Source of the DNA: Akkermansiaceae bacterium UBA5689
Lineage (GTDB): Bacteria; Verrucomicrobiota; Verrucomicrobiia; Verrucomicrobiales; Akkermansiaceae
Assembly: GCA_002420305.1 (NCBI GenBank)
Contig: DIHT01000106.1
Location: 6,751-65,794, forward strand
DNA: 59,044 nt
Reading direction: 5' to 3'
Shown here: piece after piece, positions 27,711-37,098 of the stretch
Numbering within the stretch: position 1 is the first letter of the stretch
Layout of the letters: every line of letters begins with the position of its first letter
The notes under the pieces: model-generated
What the model was told of the DNA's origin: nothing
The model's database searches: none
The model's input: only the letters and a program-made list of their open reading frames with translations
Made by a program: the position numbers and the translations under genes

Positions 27711-30392
27711 TTATTCCGGCATCGCAATTACCCTGAAGAGGCTCAACGTTTTAGAGCGGTTGATTCCGAACTCACGAGACATCTTGACCGGCTCCCGAGG
27801 ACCCACCCGCCAGGGTCGAACCTGCGAAGGTCCGCCATCAGCCTCGGGGCGCATCATCGACAGATCCCACAGAACTGGGTGATTGCCCTCCCCAACCGCA
27901 GGCACCTCACCACCTTCGTCACCGGTCGGCAGGGAATCCCATGCCACGCCGGCAGGAAAAAGTTCATCAACCCGCGGCACTTCGCGCTCTCCGAGATTCT
28001 CCTGAATCCACTCTTGGGGAGTCGCACTGTTCTGGATGATGTAGTCCATTCCCGGCTCCGCGTCCCAGTTCAGCGCGAGCATATTCGGAAGCTTAGGCTC
28101 GAGAATCCATCCCGACTTTTTCCCGACCTTGACCTGATAGTCCTCCACCTCGCCCCCAATCTGGTGACCATTATAACTTGAGCCTCCATGACTCAGGCGG
28201 AACCGGGCAAAGGTCTTCAGAGGCTTCTTGATCTTGGGAACCTTGAACACCAGCACCTGTCCAGGGTTCACCGTCACACTGTTGAAGATTCGCTCGGTGG
28301 ACTGGCTGTTTGGTGAGAACACTCCATCCCCATTGAAGTCAATCCAGGCATCGAGAATTCCAGTGAAGGTCGGGTAAATCCGAACCAGGGCGTAGGACCC
28401 CGAGACCATCGGAGTCAGGAAACGAACTCCATCCTCGTCGTCGTTGCCGTCAAAATCATCGCCTAGACCCACAAGACTAGGTTGCCCATCTGGCTCTGGA
28501 TCGATCTTCTTTCCAAGGAAGAGGGCGTCAATTTCATGGGAGGGCCCACTACTTCCCGCCAGGGTAGAGTAGGAATTCGGAGCATCCCCCCAGTCTACCA
28601 GCACCGGCGAGCCCGGTTTGATGTGGATCACGTAATCTTCGACTTCTCCATCCGCGGCCGGACCAGCAGGCCCAAGACCCCCAGTCGAATTGATTCGAAC
28701 CCGTAAGAAAGTATTCCCAGTGGCTGCTGACGAAGGAACGGTGAAGTTGTAGACGTTCATTCCTGCCACCGCGAGGCCGTTAAGAACTACGACTTCACCC
28801 GGGTCGTTCCAATCGCCGTCTGCATTCGCGTCAAGGAAGGCATTGATGAACCCCGCATTTGAGGCCACAACTCCTATTTGCGCTATCGTGCCCTGTTGTA
28901 GGACACCGAAGAAGACGCCATCCTCATCATCAATCCCCGCCAGATCATCTCCCTCAGCCCATTGATCGGGTTGCCCATTGGGCTCTGAATCAACTCTCGT
29001 GCCGAGGTAGATATCGCTACCAAGCATGTGCCTGGCCCCATTGTTGGTAGAAGTTACAGGATATTGCGCTACCACCCCGCTCGCCAAGAGCAGCCCCTCC
29101 GGCGCATCGCCCCAATCCTCATCGGCGAGTTGGGATGATCCTATGTCAATCCGGTAATCTTCAACCTCTCCATCTGGAGCCTCTCCGCTTGGAGTTAAGC
29201 CGCCGGCCATACTGATTCGAAAGCGCGCATAGGTTGCAGAGGTGGCCAACTGGGGCACTGGAAAGCTCAATGTATTCAGCCCTCCAACAACCGGCTCACT
29301 AGTAAAAATTTGCTCCCCGCTATCCAACCAATCGCCATCCCCATTGAAGTCTATCCAAGCATCCAGTTTGCTTGGCATGTTGACTACGACCTGTATCGGG
29401 GCATTCACACCGGCATTAATGCCAGAGGGAAACAGGATTCCGTCCTCGTCATTAATTGAATAGTCAAAATCATCGAGGTAGGCGGAAGCGCCCGGCATTC
29501 CATCAGGCTCCGAGTCGACTCCCATTCCAAGACAGAGATCATTGGATAGAATATGAGACGCTCCACCATTTGCATCCGTAACGGGGTAGTTCGCTGTCAC
29601 CCCAGAATTAATCAGATGATGGGAATTACCTTCCGGTGCATCACCCCAGTCTTTCACGACATTCGGGATCGAACCCGTATCATCGTCGATCTTGATAAGA
29701 TAATCCTCCACCTCCCCGTCGGGAGCCATCCCAGTGGGACCAGACACTCCTGAGCTACTCAGCCGGAAGCGTGCAAAGGTATCTCCAAGAAGAGCTGATG
29801 GGGGCACTACAAAAGAGAGAACGTTCAAACCTGCCACCAGCGGCTCACTGTTGAACACGTATTCACCCGGATCCATCCAGCTTCCATTCTTGTTATAGTC
29901 AAAAAATGCGTCGAGCTTTCCGGTTCCGGAGGCCCACACCTGAATCGTCACATTCAACCCTGATATCAAAGGATCGATGAATACAACTCCGTCCTCATCA
30001 GCAAGTGGCCCAAGAGAATCATCGCCCAGCGCCGCGGCATGAGGTTGTCCATCCATCTCGGCATCAACCCAGTTGCCCAGTGTGAGCCTAAACCCCCCCG
30101 GTTGCGTGACCACATGATGGTATGCACCGCCACTAGCAAGGTGAGTTGGATAACTCGGAGAGTTACTGAAAGCACTTAGTGCATTGTCTGGAGCGTCTCC
30201 CAGATCAATATGAAGTGCAGCAGGCGGAAAATCGACATCTCCCGGGATACCTGGAAGATCTGCTCCTGCAATATTAGTAGAGATGCGCCCCGGAGTTGTC
30301 GTCACGTCATCGGGACCGTCCTGAGAGAATACCAGTTGGGCACTAGCGACGAGAAGGGTTAGGGGAAGACCTAAGAAGGATTTAAGTTTCAT
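27711..30392 (-). CDS. secreted GEVED-repeat protein, copy A
   Basis: An 893-residue exported protein with a signal peptide ending near residue 23. It has four tandem units of about 175-185 residues, starting near 64 (LGDAP), 249, 425 and 600 (WGDAP). Each holds a DGQP...GDD...DEDGV block, a DxNxDGxW-type loop that may bind Ca2+, ARFR and the closing GEVEDY motif. This is the GEVED domain, common in PVC surface proteins. The C-terminal ~130 residues (ILEPKLPNMLALNWDAEPGM) are a separate domain shared with copy B. Between WDSLP and ADGGPSQ it carries 23 more residues than copy B. Function is probably adhesion or a cell-surface role; no catalytic motif is seen. Confidence 0.85.
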   Translation of the reverse strand: MKLKSFLGLPLTLLVASAQLVFSQDGPDDVTTTPGRISTNIAGADLPGIPGDVDFPPAALHIDLGDAPDNALSAFSNSPSYPTHLASGGAYHHVVTQPGGFRLTLGNWVDAEMDGQPHAAALGDDSLGPLADEDGVVFIDPLISGLNVTIQVWASGTGKLDAFFDYNKNGSWMDPGEYVFNSEPLVAGLNVLSFVVPPSALLGDTFARFRLSSSGVSGPTGMAPDGEVEDYLIKIDDDTGSIPNVVKDWGDAPEGNSHHLINSGVTANYPVTDANGGASHILSNDLCLGMGVDSEPDGMPGASAYLDDFDYSINDEDGILFPSGINAGVNAPIQVVVNMPSKLDAWIDFNGDGDWLDSGEQIFTSEPVVGGLNTLSFPVPQLATSATYARFRISMAGGLTPSGEAPDGEVEDYRIDIGSSQLADEDWGDAPEGLLLASGVVAQYPVTSTNNGARHMLGSDIYLGTRVDSEPNGQPDQWAEGDDLAGIDDEDGVFFGVLQQGTIAQIGVVASNAGFINAFLDANADGDWNDPGEVVVLNGLAVAGMNVYNFTVPSSAATGNTFLRVRINSTGGLGPAGPAADGEVEDYVIHIKPGSPVLVDWGDAPNSYSTLAGSSGPSHEIDALFLGKKIDPEPDGQPSLVGLGDDFDGNDDEDGVRFLTPMVSGSYALVRIYPTFTGILDAWIDFNGDGVFSPNSQSTERIFNSVTVNPGQVLVFKVPKIKKPLKTFARFRLSHGGSSYNGHQIGGEVEDYQVKVGKKSGWILEPKLPNMLALNWDAEPGMDYIIQNSATPQEWIQENLGEREVPRVDELFPAGVAWDSLPTGDEGGEVPAVGEGNHPVLWDLSMMRPEADGGPSQVRPWRVGPREPVKMSREFGINRSKTLSLFRVIAMPE

Positions 30393-30507
30393 GAGGAATA
30401 GTTATTGATCTGGTCCTTCCAACCGGTGTCACCTCACTCGATTTCCATAAAATGCGTTCAAAAATTGCCTGCCGCCCGCCCACGGAAGAATTTACCCTCG
30501 AACCCAC

Positions 30508-30537
30508 GAAGCCCGGCCCTCTTCAGGACCGGGCTTC
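30508..30537 (-). terminator. hairpin after GEVED copy B, copy 2 of the duplicated element
   Basis: GAAGCCCGG, 12-base loop, CCGGGCTTC with the same loop as at 27642-27671. It lies 40 bases after the copy B stop and upstream of copy A, so the two GEVED genes are probably separate transcripts. Confidence 0.6.
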
Positions 30538-30576
30538 TTACCGCAGAGCAGTTTGCCAGGGACGTATGCCGGTGGA

Positions 30577-33168
30577 TTATTTCGGCATCGCAATCACCCT
30601 GAAGAGGCTCATCGTTTTAGAGCGGTCGACCCCGAACTCGCGAGACATCCGAACCGGCTCCCGGGAACCTTCCCACCAGGGCCGGACCTGCGAAGGTCCG
30701 CCATCGGCCCCGAAGTTCATTACCGGCAGAGAATCCCACGCTACGCCGGTGGGAAAAAGCTCATCAACCCGCGGCACTTCGTGCTCCCCAAGATTCTCCC
30801 GGATCCACTCCTGGGGAGTCGCACTGTTTTGTATGAAGTAGTTCATTCCCAGCTCCGCATCCCAGTTCAGCGCGAGCATATTCGGAAGCTTGGGCTCGAG
30901 AACCCACCCCGACTTCTTCCCTACCTTGACCCGGTAGTCCTCCACTTCGCCCCCAATCTGGTGCCCATCATAACTTGAGCCCCCATGACTCAGACGGAAC
31001 CGGGCGAAGGTCTTCAGAGGCTTCTCGATTGTGGGAACCTTGAAAACGAGGACCTGTCCAGGGTTAACGGTCACGCTGTTGAAGACCTGTTCTCCCACGT
31101 CAGTCCAGTCCTTGTCTCCGTTCCAGTCAATCCACGCATCAAGAATCCCAGTCATGGTAGGATACACTTGGACCAGGGCATAAGACCCTGAAACCATGGG
31201 GGTCAGAAACCGGACTCCATCATCGTCATCATTCCCGTCGAGGTCATCACCTAGTGCCATCGCGCTTGACTGGCCATCTGGCTCCGGATCGATCCATTCC
31301 CCGAGAAAGAGATCATCAATCTGGTGGGAGGCCCCACTGCTTAGATCCATTGTGGGATAATCCGTGGCGTCAGCGATTTGGTCTGGAGCATCACCCCAGT
31401 CTATCTGCACCGGATTGCTATTCTTCTGAATTTCAACAACATAGTCTTCGACCTCGCCATCGGCAGCGCCTCCCGTGGATCCCAAGCCCCCTGCCGAATT
31501 GATGCGAACCCGGAGGTAGGTCCATGCCTCCTGCGCAGAAGATGGGACAGGGAAGCTGTAAACATTAGCACCAGCAACTGCTACCCCATCCACCACAATG
31601 TGCTCTCCTTGATCAGCCCAATCTCCATCCCGGTTAAAGTCGAGAAACGCGTTGATATATCCCGGTGCGGAGGCGACCACCGCTATCTGCTCAGAAGAAC
31701 CCTGCTCCATCACCGGGATTCCCGAGGGATTGGCGCTCGAAAAGAACACCCCGTCCTCGTCATCAAATCCGTCATTATCATCTCCCAATGCAAGAGAGTG
31801 AGGCTGGCCATCTGATTCTGGATCGCACATCGCTCCAAGGTAGATCCCGTTGGCTATCAGGTGATAGGCGCCCGAATCGTTATCGAGAGTCGGATATTCA
31901 ATCTGGAGCGCGGGAGAGTTTGGGGCATCACCCCAGTCAAACTCACCACTGGGCTGGCCCCCGCCTTCGAGACCAAAATGGTAGTCCTCTACTTCTCCGT
32001 CCGGAGCTCCATCGCCTGGATCAAGCCCTCCACTCGAACTGATCCGGAAGCGGGCATATGTCCCGCCGGTCGCCGCCGTGGCGGGAACTAGAAAGCTCAG
32101 ACTATTCACGCCCGCCACAACCGAATGACTGGCGAAGATCTGCTCTCCGATGTCGAGCCAGTCCCCATCCTGGTTAAAGTCAACCCATGCGTCAATACGC
32201 CCAGAAGCGCTTGCGACGGCCTCCAGAGTGGCAAGTCCGCCTTGAAAAATCGCCGAGGTGAAAGTGATCCCATCCTCATCATCAACAGGAGCATTAACGT
32301 CATCTCTCAGAGCAAGACTGCTTGGGCTTCCATTACTCTCCGGGTCCACCGAAGTGCCAAGATAGAGGCTATTAGTGAGGAGATGATATGCCCCGCCATT
32401 CCCATCAGTTACAGGATAGCTCGCGGTGCCGTTCTGCAGGGCGATGCCCTCCGGAGCGTCCCCCCAGTCTTTTAATGGATCCGGATTTCCCCCTCCATTC
32501 TCCCCAATGGCGACAAGGTAATCTTCTACCTCGCCATCAGGAGCGAGCCCGGTAGGTTCGACAACCCCACCTGAGCTGATGCGGAAACGGGCATAGGTAT
32601 CACCAACCATAGCCGAGGGCGGCACGGTAAATCCAAGCACATTAAGGTTTGTCACCAGCCCTTCACCATCGAAGATTTTTTCTCCCGGACTCCAGATCCC
32701 ATCCCGGTTAAAGTCTACCCACGCATCGAGCTGACCCTCTCCGGAGGACCAGACTTCGATCTTAGCCATCGCGCCAGGCGCAAGGGAGTTGAGGAAGACG
32801 ACCCCGTCCTCATCATCGAGAGGGCCTTGGGCATCATCTCCCAAGGCTCCCGCGGAGGGCTGGCCATCCAATTCGGTATCAACCTTTGTTCCCAGCGTGA
32901 GCAAGAAGCCATCCGGTGAGGGGATCACCAAATGGCGTGCTCCATTACTGGATTGGAGAGTCGGATACTGGGGATTATCTTCGGGAGCGTCCCCGTAATC
33001 AAGGTTTTGCGTGACTGGCGGAAGATCAGGAATGCCAGGAACCACAATACCTGGAAAGGTATCATCGGGAGCGACCAAGACGAGACTGGGGTCGTCCTGC
33101 GCAACCGCGAGGAGAGCACTAGTGGTGAAAATCGCTAGGGGCAGGCTGAATGGGAACTTTGCTTTCAT
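30577..33168 (-). CDS. secreted GEVED-repeat protein, copy B
   Basis: An 863-residue paralogue of the adjacent copy A with the same plan: signal peptide to about residue 24, four GEVED units (the first YGDAP near residue 58, then WGDAP), and the shared C-terminal domain ending SLFRVIAMPK. The first three units have diverged strongly, while the last unit and C-terminal domain are nearly identical to copy A, as is the DNA through the stop and the terminator. It is Asp/Gly-rich and expected to be extracellular and possibly Ca2+-dependent. No partner is known. Confidence 0.85.
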   Translation of the reverse strand: MKAKFPFSLPLAIFTTSALLAVAQDDPSLVLVAPDDTFPGIVVPGIPDLPPVTQNLDYGDAPEDNPQYPTLQSSNGARHLVIPSPDGFLLTLGTKVDTELDGQPSAGALGDDAQGPLDDEDGVVFLNSLAPGAMAKIEVWSSGEGQLDAWVDFNRDGIWSPGEKIFDGEGLVTNLNVLGFTVPPSAMVGDTYARFRISSGGVVEPTGLAPDGEVEDYLVAIGENGGGNPDPLKDWGDAPEGIALQNGTASYPVTDGNGGAYHLLTNSLYLGTSVDPESNGSPSSLALRDDVNAPVDDEDGITFTSAIFQGGLATLEAVASASGRIDAWVDFNQDGDWLDIGEQIFASHSVVAGVNSLSFLVPATAATGGTYARFRISSSGGLDPGDGAPDGEVEDYHFGLEGGGQPSGEFDWGDAPNSPALQIEYPTLDNDSGAYHLIANGIYLGAMCDPESDGQPHSLALGDDNDGFDDEDGVFFSSANPSGIPVMEQGSSEQIAVVASAPGYINAFLDFNRDGDWADQGEHIVVDGVAVAGANVYSFPVPSSAQEAWTYLRVRINSAGGLGSTGGAADGEVEDYVVEIQKNSNPVQIDWGDAPDQIADATDYPTMDLSSGASHQIDDLFLGEWIDPEPDGQSSAMALGDDLDGNDDDDGVRFLTPMVSGSYALVQVYPTMTGILDAWIDWNGDKDWTDVGEQVFNSVTVNPGQVLVFKVPTIEKPLKTFARFRLSHGGSSYDGHQIGGEVEDYRVKVGKKSGWVLEPKLPNMLALNWDAELGMNYFIQNSATPQEWIRENLGEHEVPRVDELFPTGVAWDSLPVMNFGADGGPSQVRPWWEGSREPVRMSREFGVDRSKTMSLFRVIAMPK

Positions 33169-33377
33169 GATAGAGATTTCTGAATCTGCCCCTCCAACCG
33201 CATCCTATCCGCGCGATTTCCAGAAACCCGGCAACCCGCCTTCGTTTATCCCCATAAACTGGACAATCAGCACAATACGCAGAACCGCGCAGCCCCCCAG
33301 AGCGGGACAGCAGGCTCATGAATGCCTGACCTCCCAGCTCCTATTTCTGACCCACAAATATTAGGAACTCCAATCTT

Positions 33378-34529
33378 CTAGTCCTCTGAAAAGACCCACG
33401 CGTTGTTGAAGCGCGCCATCCAGTCCTTGTTGGAAAGCAGATAGATCATACCCTCGCTGGGCGTATCTTTTCTACCCACCGCCAGCCACGTGTAATTCCC
33501 CGGCCCCTCCTTCAGGAGCCGCCTAATAGGCCAGGTCACTCCTCCGTCGAGGCTCGCCCGAATCGTAATATCGTCTCGCTTATCTCGACGTCCCGGAGCA
33601 CTGAACAGCAGAACCTCTCGGCCCTTGTACTGAAGCTTGGCGAGGGCGCCCTTGCATCCATAGACATCAGGGGGACCATCGAACAGCTCATCATCCTCTC
33701 GAGCCTCCACCCAGCTTTCTCCACCGTCGAGGCTCTCCCCCACCAGTTTATTTCCGGGCCGCGAATGGGTCCGGGCGTTGTAATAGATTCGACCATCCTG
33801 CAATTCAAGAAGACCCGGTTCGGAACTGCCGAGGAGCGGAAACGGATCACTCGGAAGCCACGTTCTTCCTCCGTCATCACTGTAAAGAGCATTACTGTAA
33901 CGCTTTGCGAAGAACTTACGCCCTTGCCCCTTATTTAGGTAGGTCCTGCTCCCGTCCTTGTTCACAGATCCTACAAAGACTTGGGACGGCATCAGAAGCC
34001 GGCCTTTCTTCTTCCCATGCTTGAGGGTAATTCCCGGATCACAGCAGTAAGTGGTCGCCAGCCAGCCATTACCGTCAGCCTTTATCAGGGTTTTCTCGGT
34101 CCGCCACGTCTTGCCATGATCCACGCTCCGGTAAAGCGTGTTGCTTGGAGCCAGCCCCATCGCAAAAACCATGATGTCACCGGTGCTTTCGTCCACCGTG
34201 ACATTCCCGAGCTCGCTCCATCCCACGTGCTCGCCCTTGTAACGTCCATCATCGGACATGTCGGCACCGATCGCGACTCTCTCACCCACTACGATCGGAT
34301 CGCTCCACGTCAGACCTCCATCCTCACTGCGTTTCACTTCCACCCGTTTCCTCTCCCGCTCCTCCTTGAACACCAGCACCGTACCGTTCATTGCCACCGC
34401 CAGGTGCCCCATCACCGGCACCTGTTCCTCCCAGATCTCATGAAAAGGTTTCTCCTCCTCGGCCTGCACAGGAATTCCCAGTATCCCTGCCACAAAAAGA
34501 GCGGTAACAAGCTGTTTGCTGAGATTCAT
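33378..34529 (-). CDS. exported sialidase-like BNR-repeat protein
   Basis: A 383-residue protein with a signal peptide (about residues 1-23). It has four Asp-box (BNR) motifs, SEDGGLTW, SDDGGRTW, SLDGGESW and SLDGGVTW, and a partial fifth, SVDHGKTW, spaced as in a six-bladed sialidase propeller. The family (GH33-like and relatives) cleaves terminal sialic acid or binds glycans. An unusual CC pair is seen in TTYCCDPGITL. True sialidase activity needs an Arg triad that cannot be confirmed by eye. It is divergent from the DUF1501 gene. Confidence 0.82.
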   Translation of the reverse strand: MNLSKQLVTALFVAGILGIPVQAEEEKPFHEIWEEQVPVMGHLAVAMNGTVLVFKEERERKRVEVKRSEDGGLTWSDPIVVGERVAIGADMSDDGRYKGEHVGWSELGNVTVDESTGDIMVFAMGLAPSNTLYRSVDHGKTWRTEKTLIKADGNGWLATTYCCDPGITLKHGKKKGRLLMPSQVFVGSVNKDGSRTYLNKGQGRKFFAKRYSNALYSDDGGRTWLPSDPFPLLGSSEPGLLELQDGRIYYNARTHSRPGNKLVGESLDGGESWVEAREDDELFDGPPDVYGCKGALAKLQYKGREVLLFSAPGRRDKRDDITIRASLDGGVTWPIRRLLKEGPGNYTWLAVGRKDTPSEGMIYLLSNKDWMARFNNAWVFSED

Positions 34530-34719
34530 TTCCGAACCGTGGCGAGATTACAGGAACCTGACGAGGGGAAAGAAGACCTCCTGTCGCATCGTCGGACTAC
34601 CCGGCCCCCCTCCGAAAGCGGATTTCCCGCTTATCTGATCGGCAGGAGTATGCGACACTTCGGCTGATCGTTGATTCAACAACCGGTAAAATTACAAGAG
34701 CCCAGAAGTCACCGCACCA

Positions 34720-36102
34720 ATGAGTAAGCGCCGATTCAAGAAGCCCACCTCCCTGACTCGCAGGGACCTTCTTCGCGCTGGAGCCTTGGGCATGGGCCTG
34801 CCGGGCTATCTTTCACTCTCAAAGACTGCCAATGCCATCGGGCCCCATGAGACTAGCGGATTCGGTAAGGCTAAAAGCTGTATCGTCGTCTTTGCCTGGG
34901 GTGGCCTGAGCCATATCGACAGCTTTGATCTTAAGCCTGATGCTGGCAGTAATATCAAGAGTGCCTTCGGATCTATTCCTACAACCATCCCGGGCTACCA
35001 TGTTTGCGAGCACCTGCCTCTACTCTCCAAACAGGTTCATCGCATGACCCTGATCCGGAGCATGCATCACGATGCTCCCTCGCATCGCTCCGCAGCTTAC
35101 TGGAACCTCACCGGGCATGCCCCCGCCAAACCGGACAAGAACTGGCCGCGGACCCGCAAGGACTGGCCCAGCATCGGATCAATGGTCGCCCATGCCCGGC
35201 ACGATCCCGAGAGCAAGCTCCCGGGCAACGTCGCCCTTCCTTATCCCATCTATGATGGCGGATGGGCCAACGGCCAGCATGCAGGATTCCTCGGGATGAA
35301 GTATGACCCGATTATCATGAAGCCCGACGAAGGGAAACCTTACGACGGGAAATCTCCGGTCTCAGGGCATCTCTCTTTTGACTTTATCGAGGGCGTGAAT
35401 GAGCAACGTCTCGCAGATCGCAGGAACCTCCTGACTCAGCTTTCCGGTAGCGCCCAGCCCACCGAACCTCTCGAACACTATCAGCAGCGGGTCTTTGACA
35501 TGCTTCTGGACGAAGAAACCAGACGAGCCTTCAAAGTTGATGATGAGCCTGAGCGCCAACATCACCGCTATGGATCTCATGTATTGGGACAAAGCCTTCT
35601 CACTGCCCGGCGGCTCACCGGGGCCGGGGTCCCTCTCGTCACCGTGTATGCAGCGGCGGGGGACCTGAATGGTAGTGCGGGGGCTCATTTCGACACTCAC
35701 GCAGATGGATACAATCGACTTAAAAAGCAGATGCTTCCACCCTTGGATCAGGGTCTCTCGGCCCTCTTGGACGATCTACACGAAAGTGGCCGCATTGATG
35801 ACACTCTCGTCGTCCTGCTCACCGAATTTGGCCGCACGCCCAAGGTCAATGGCGCGGGTGGGCGTGATCATTACCCCAAGGTCTACACCGTGGGACTGGC
35901 CGGAGCCGGGGTAAGTGAAGGCCTTCTCTATGGAGCCTCCGATAAGAGTGGCGCCTTCCCTGATAGCGCAGCCGCGACCCCCGCTGACCTCCACGCTAGC
36001 ATATTTCATTCTCTTGGAATTCCTCCGGAGCAACGAATCCATGATCTCGAAGATCGTCCTTTGCCTATATGTGACGGGTCGGTTCTTCCCGTTTTTTCCT
36101 GA
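34720..36102 (+). CDS. DUF1501 protein with Tat-type signal
   Basis: A 460-residue protein. The N-terminus TRRDLLRAGALGMGLPGYL looks like a Tat signal. The family pattern follows: CIVVFAWGGLSHIDSFDLKP, MTLIRSMHHDAPSHRSAAYW, VVLLTEFGRTPKVNGAGGRDH and a C-terminal RPLPICDGSVLPVF. DUF1501 belongs to the alkaline-phosphatase/sulfatase superfamily and is highly expanded in Planctomycetes and Verrucomicrobia. It usually pairs with a DUF1553/DUF1549 cytochrome gene, which is absent next to it here. It is followed after 75 bases by an alpha/beta hydrolase on the same strand. Confidence 0.9.
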   Translation: MSKRRFKKPTSLTRRDLLRAGALGMGLPGYLSLSKTANAIGPHETSGFGKAKSCIVVFAWGGLSHIDSFDLKPDAGSNIKSAFGSIPTTIPGYHVCEHLPLLSKQVHRMTLIRSMHHDAPSHRSAAYWNLTGHAPAKPDKNWPRTRKDWPSIGSMVAHARHDPESKLPGNVALPYPIYDGGWANGQHAGFLGMKYDPIIMKPDEGKPYDGKSPVSGHLSFDFIEGVNEQRLADRRNLLTQLSGSAQPTEPLEHYQQRVFDMLLDEETRRAFKVDDEPERQHHRYGSHVLGQSLLTARRLTGAGVPLVTVYAAAGDLNGSAGAHFDTHADGYNRLKKQMLPPLDQGLSALLDDLHESGRIDDTLVVLLTEFGRTPKVNGAGGRDHYPKVYTVGLAGAGVSEGLLYGASDKSGAFPDSAAATPADLHASIFHSLGIPPEQRIHDLEDRPLPICDGSVLPVFS

Positions 36103-36177
36103 CAAGATCTCTTCCCACCTGGGGCTCGGATCACCCGGGACTTGACGGTGGGTCTCCGGCCCAGAACTCTGAGTGCC

Positions 36178-36981
36178 ATGATGCAAATGCGCTCTGCGGC
36201 AGTAACTCTTGCCGGACTATTTCTATCCTATCTGGGGGCCTTCGCAGCTGAACCTGCCGCTGGAAAGATGATCAAGGTCACTCCCAATCAGGGTGACCGC
36301 ATCCCCTACTGGCTCTACCTCCCAGAGAACGCCGCCGAAAACGATAAGAAGCTTCCCGTTGTCGTCTTTCTTCACGGGATGGGGCAGAGAGGGAGCAACC
36401 TCGATCAGGTCCTAGCTCACGGACCTCCAAAATTGATCGCTAAGGGAAAGCACTTTCCATTTATCATGATCGCCCCGCAATGCCCGAATGACAGCCATAA
36501 GGGCAGGCGCAATGCCAAGTCGTTCTGGTGGCATCCCGAAGGACCCATCGACAAGGTGAAGAGCATTCTCAATTTTGAGACACAGAGGCTGGGAAATATC
36601 GATCCCACCCGAATTTACATCACGGGCCTGAGCATGGGCGGCTTTGGAACTTATCAGATCGTAAGTCGTTATCCGGACTACTTTGCTGCCGCCGCTCCCA
36701 TATGCGGGCACGGCAACCGAATTGAGAACAAGGAGGCTCTACAGAAAGCCTTCGCCAAAATTCCAGTATGGGCCTTCCATGGGGACAGGGACAACGTTGT
36801 CCGCCTTGCCGAACAGCAGAAGACAATCAAACTTCTCAAGGAGGGTGGAGCCGATATCAAATTCACGATATATCCGGGGGTCGGGCATGACTCATGGACC
36901 CGAACCTACAACGATCCCGCACTTTACGAGTGGCTACTCGCCCAGAAAAAGGGTCAGGCGAAGCACAAGGCCAACCCTTAA
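36178..36981 (+). CDS. exported alpha/beta hydrolase (esterase/peptidase-like)
   Basis: A 267-residue protein with a signal peptide to about residue 23. The fold is that of polysaccharide- or feruloyl-esterase-like prolyl oligopeptidase relatives: VVVFLHGMGQRG for the oxyanion region, nucleophile Ser152 in ITGLSMGGFG, probable acid Asp205 in FHGDRDNVV and His237 in GVGHDSW. It likely removes ester groups from plant or algal glycans outside the cytoplasm. The ATG at 36178 is used; ATGs at 36181 and 36187 are in frame. It follows the DUF1501 gene on the same strand. Confidence 0.85.
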   Translation: MMQMRSAAVTLAGLFLSYLGAFAAEPAAGKMIKVTPNQGDRIPYWLYLPENAAENDKKLPVVVFLHGMGQRGSNLDQVLAHGPPKLIAKGKHFPFIMIAPQCPNDSHKGRRNAKSFWWHPEGPIDKVKSILNFETQRLGNIDPTRIYITGLSMGGFGTYQIVSRYPDYFAAAAPICGHGNRIENKEALQKAFAKIPVWAFHGDRDNVVRLAEQQKTIKLLKEGGADIKFTIYPGVGHDSWTRTYNDPALYEWLLAQKKGQAKHKANP

Positions 36982-37098
36982 GACCTTTCGGAAAGGAGCT
37001 TGTCTACGGCAGGCCCTTTCCCTCCTGCCCCGGGGCCGCCTTGACAGGAAAACCTGAGTCACCTCGAAACACGGGGGACTCGCCAATTCTCCAGACCT

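Noticed and set aside
27711..33168. Regular repeats considered as a CRISPR array or tandem DNA repeats
   Set aside because: The periodicity (about 530 bases) is that of protein domains with diverged DNA, not short identical repeats with spacers.
37008..37029. GGCAGG / CCTGCC hairpin between convergent genes considered as a terminator
   Set aside because: Only 6 bp with a 10-base loop and no U-tract; too weak to list.
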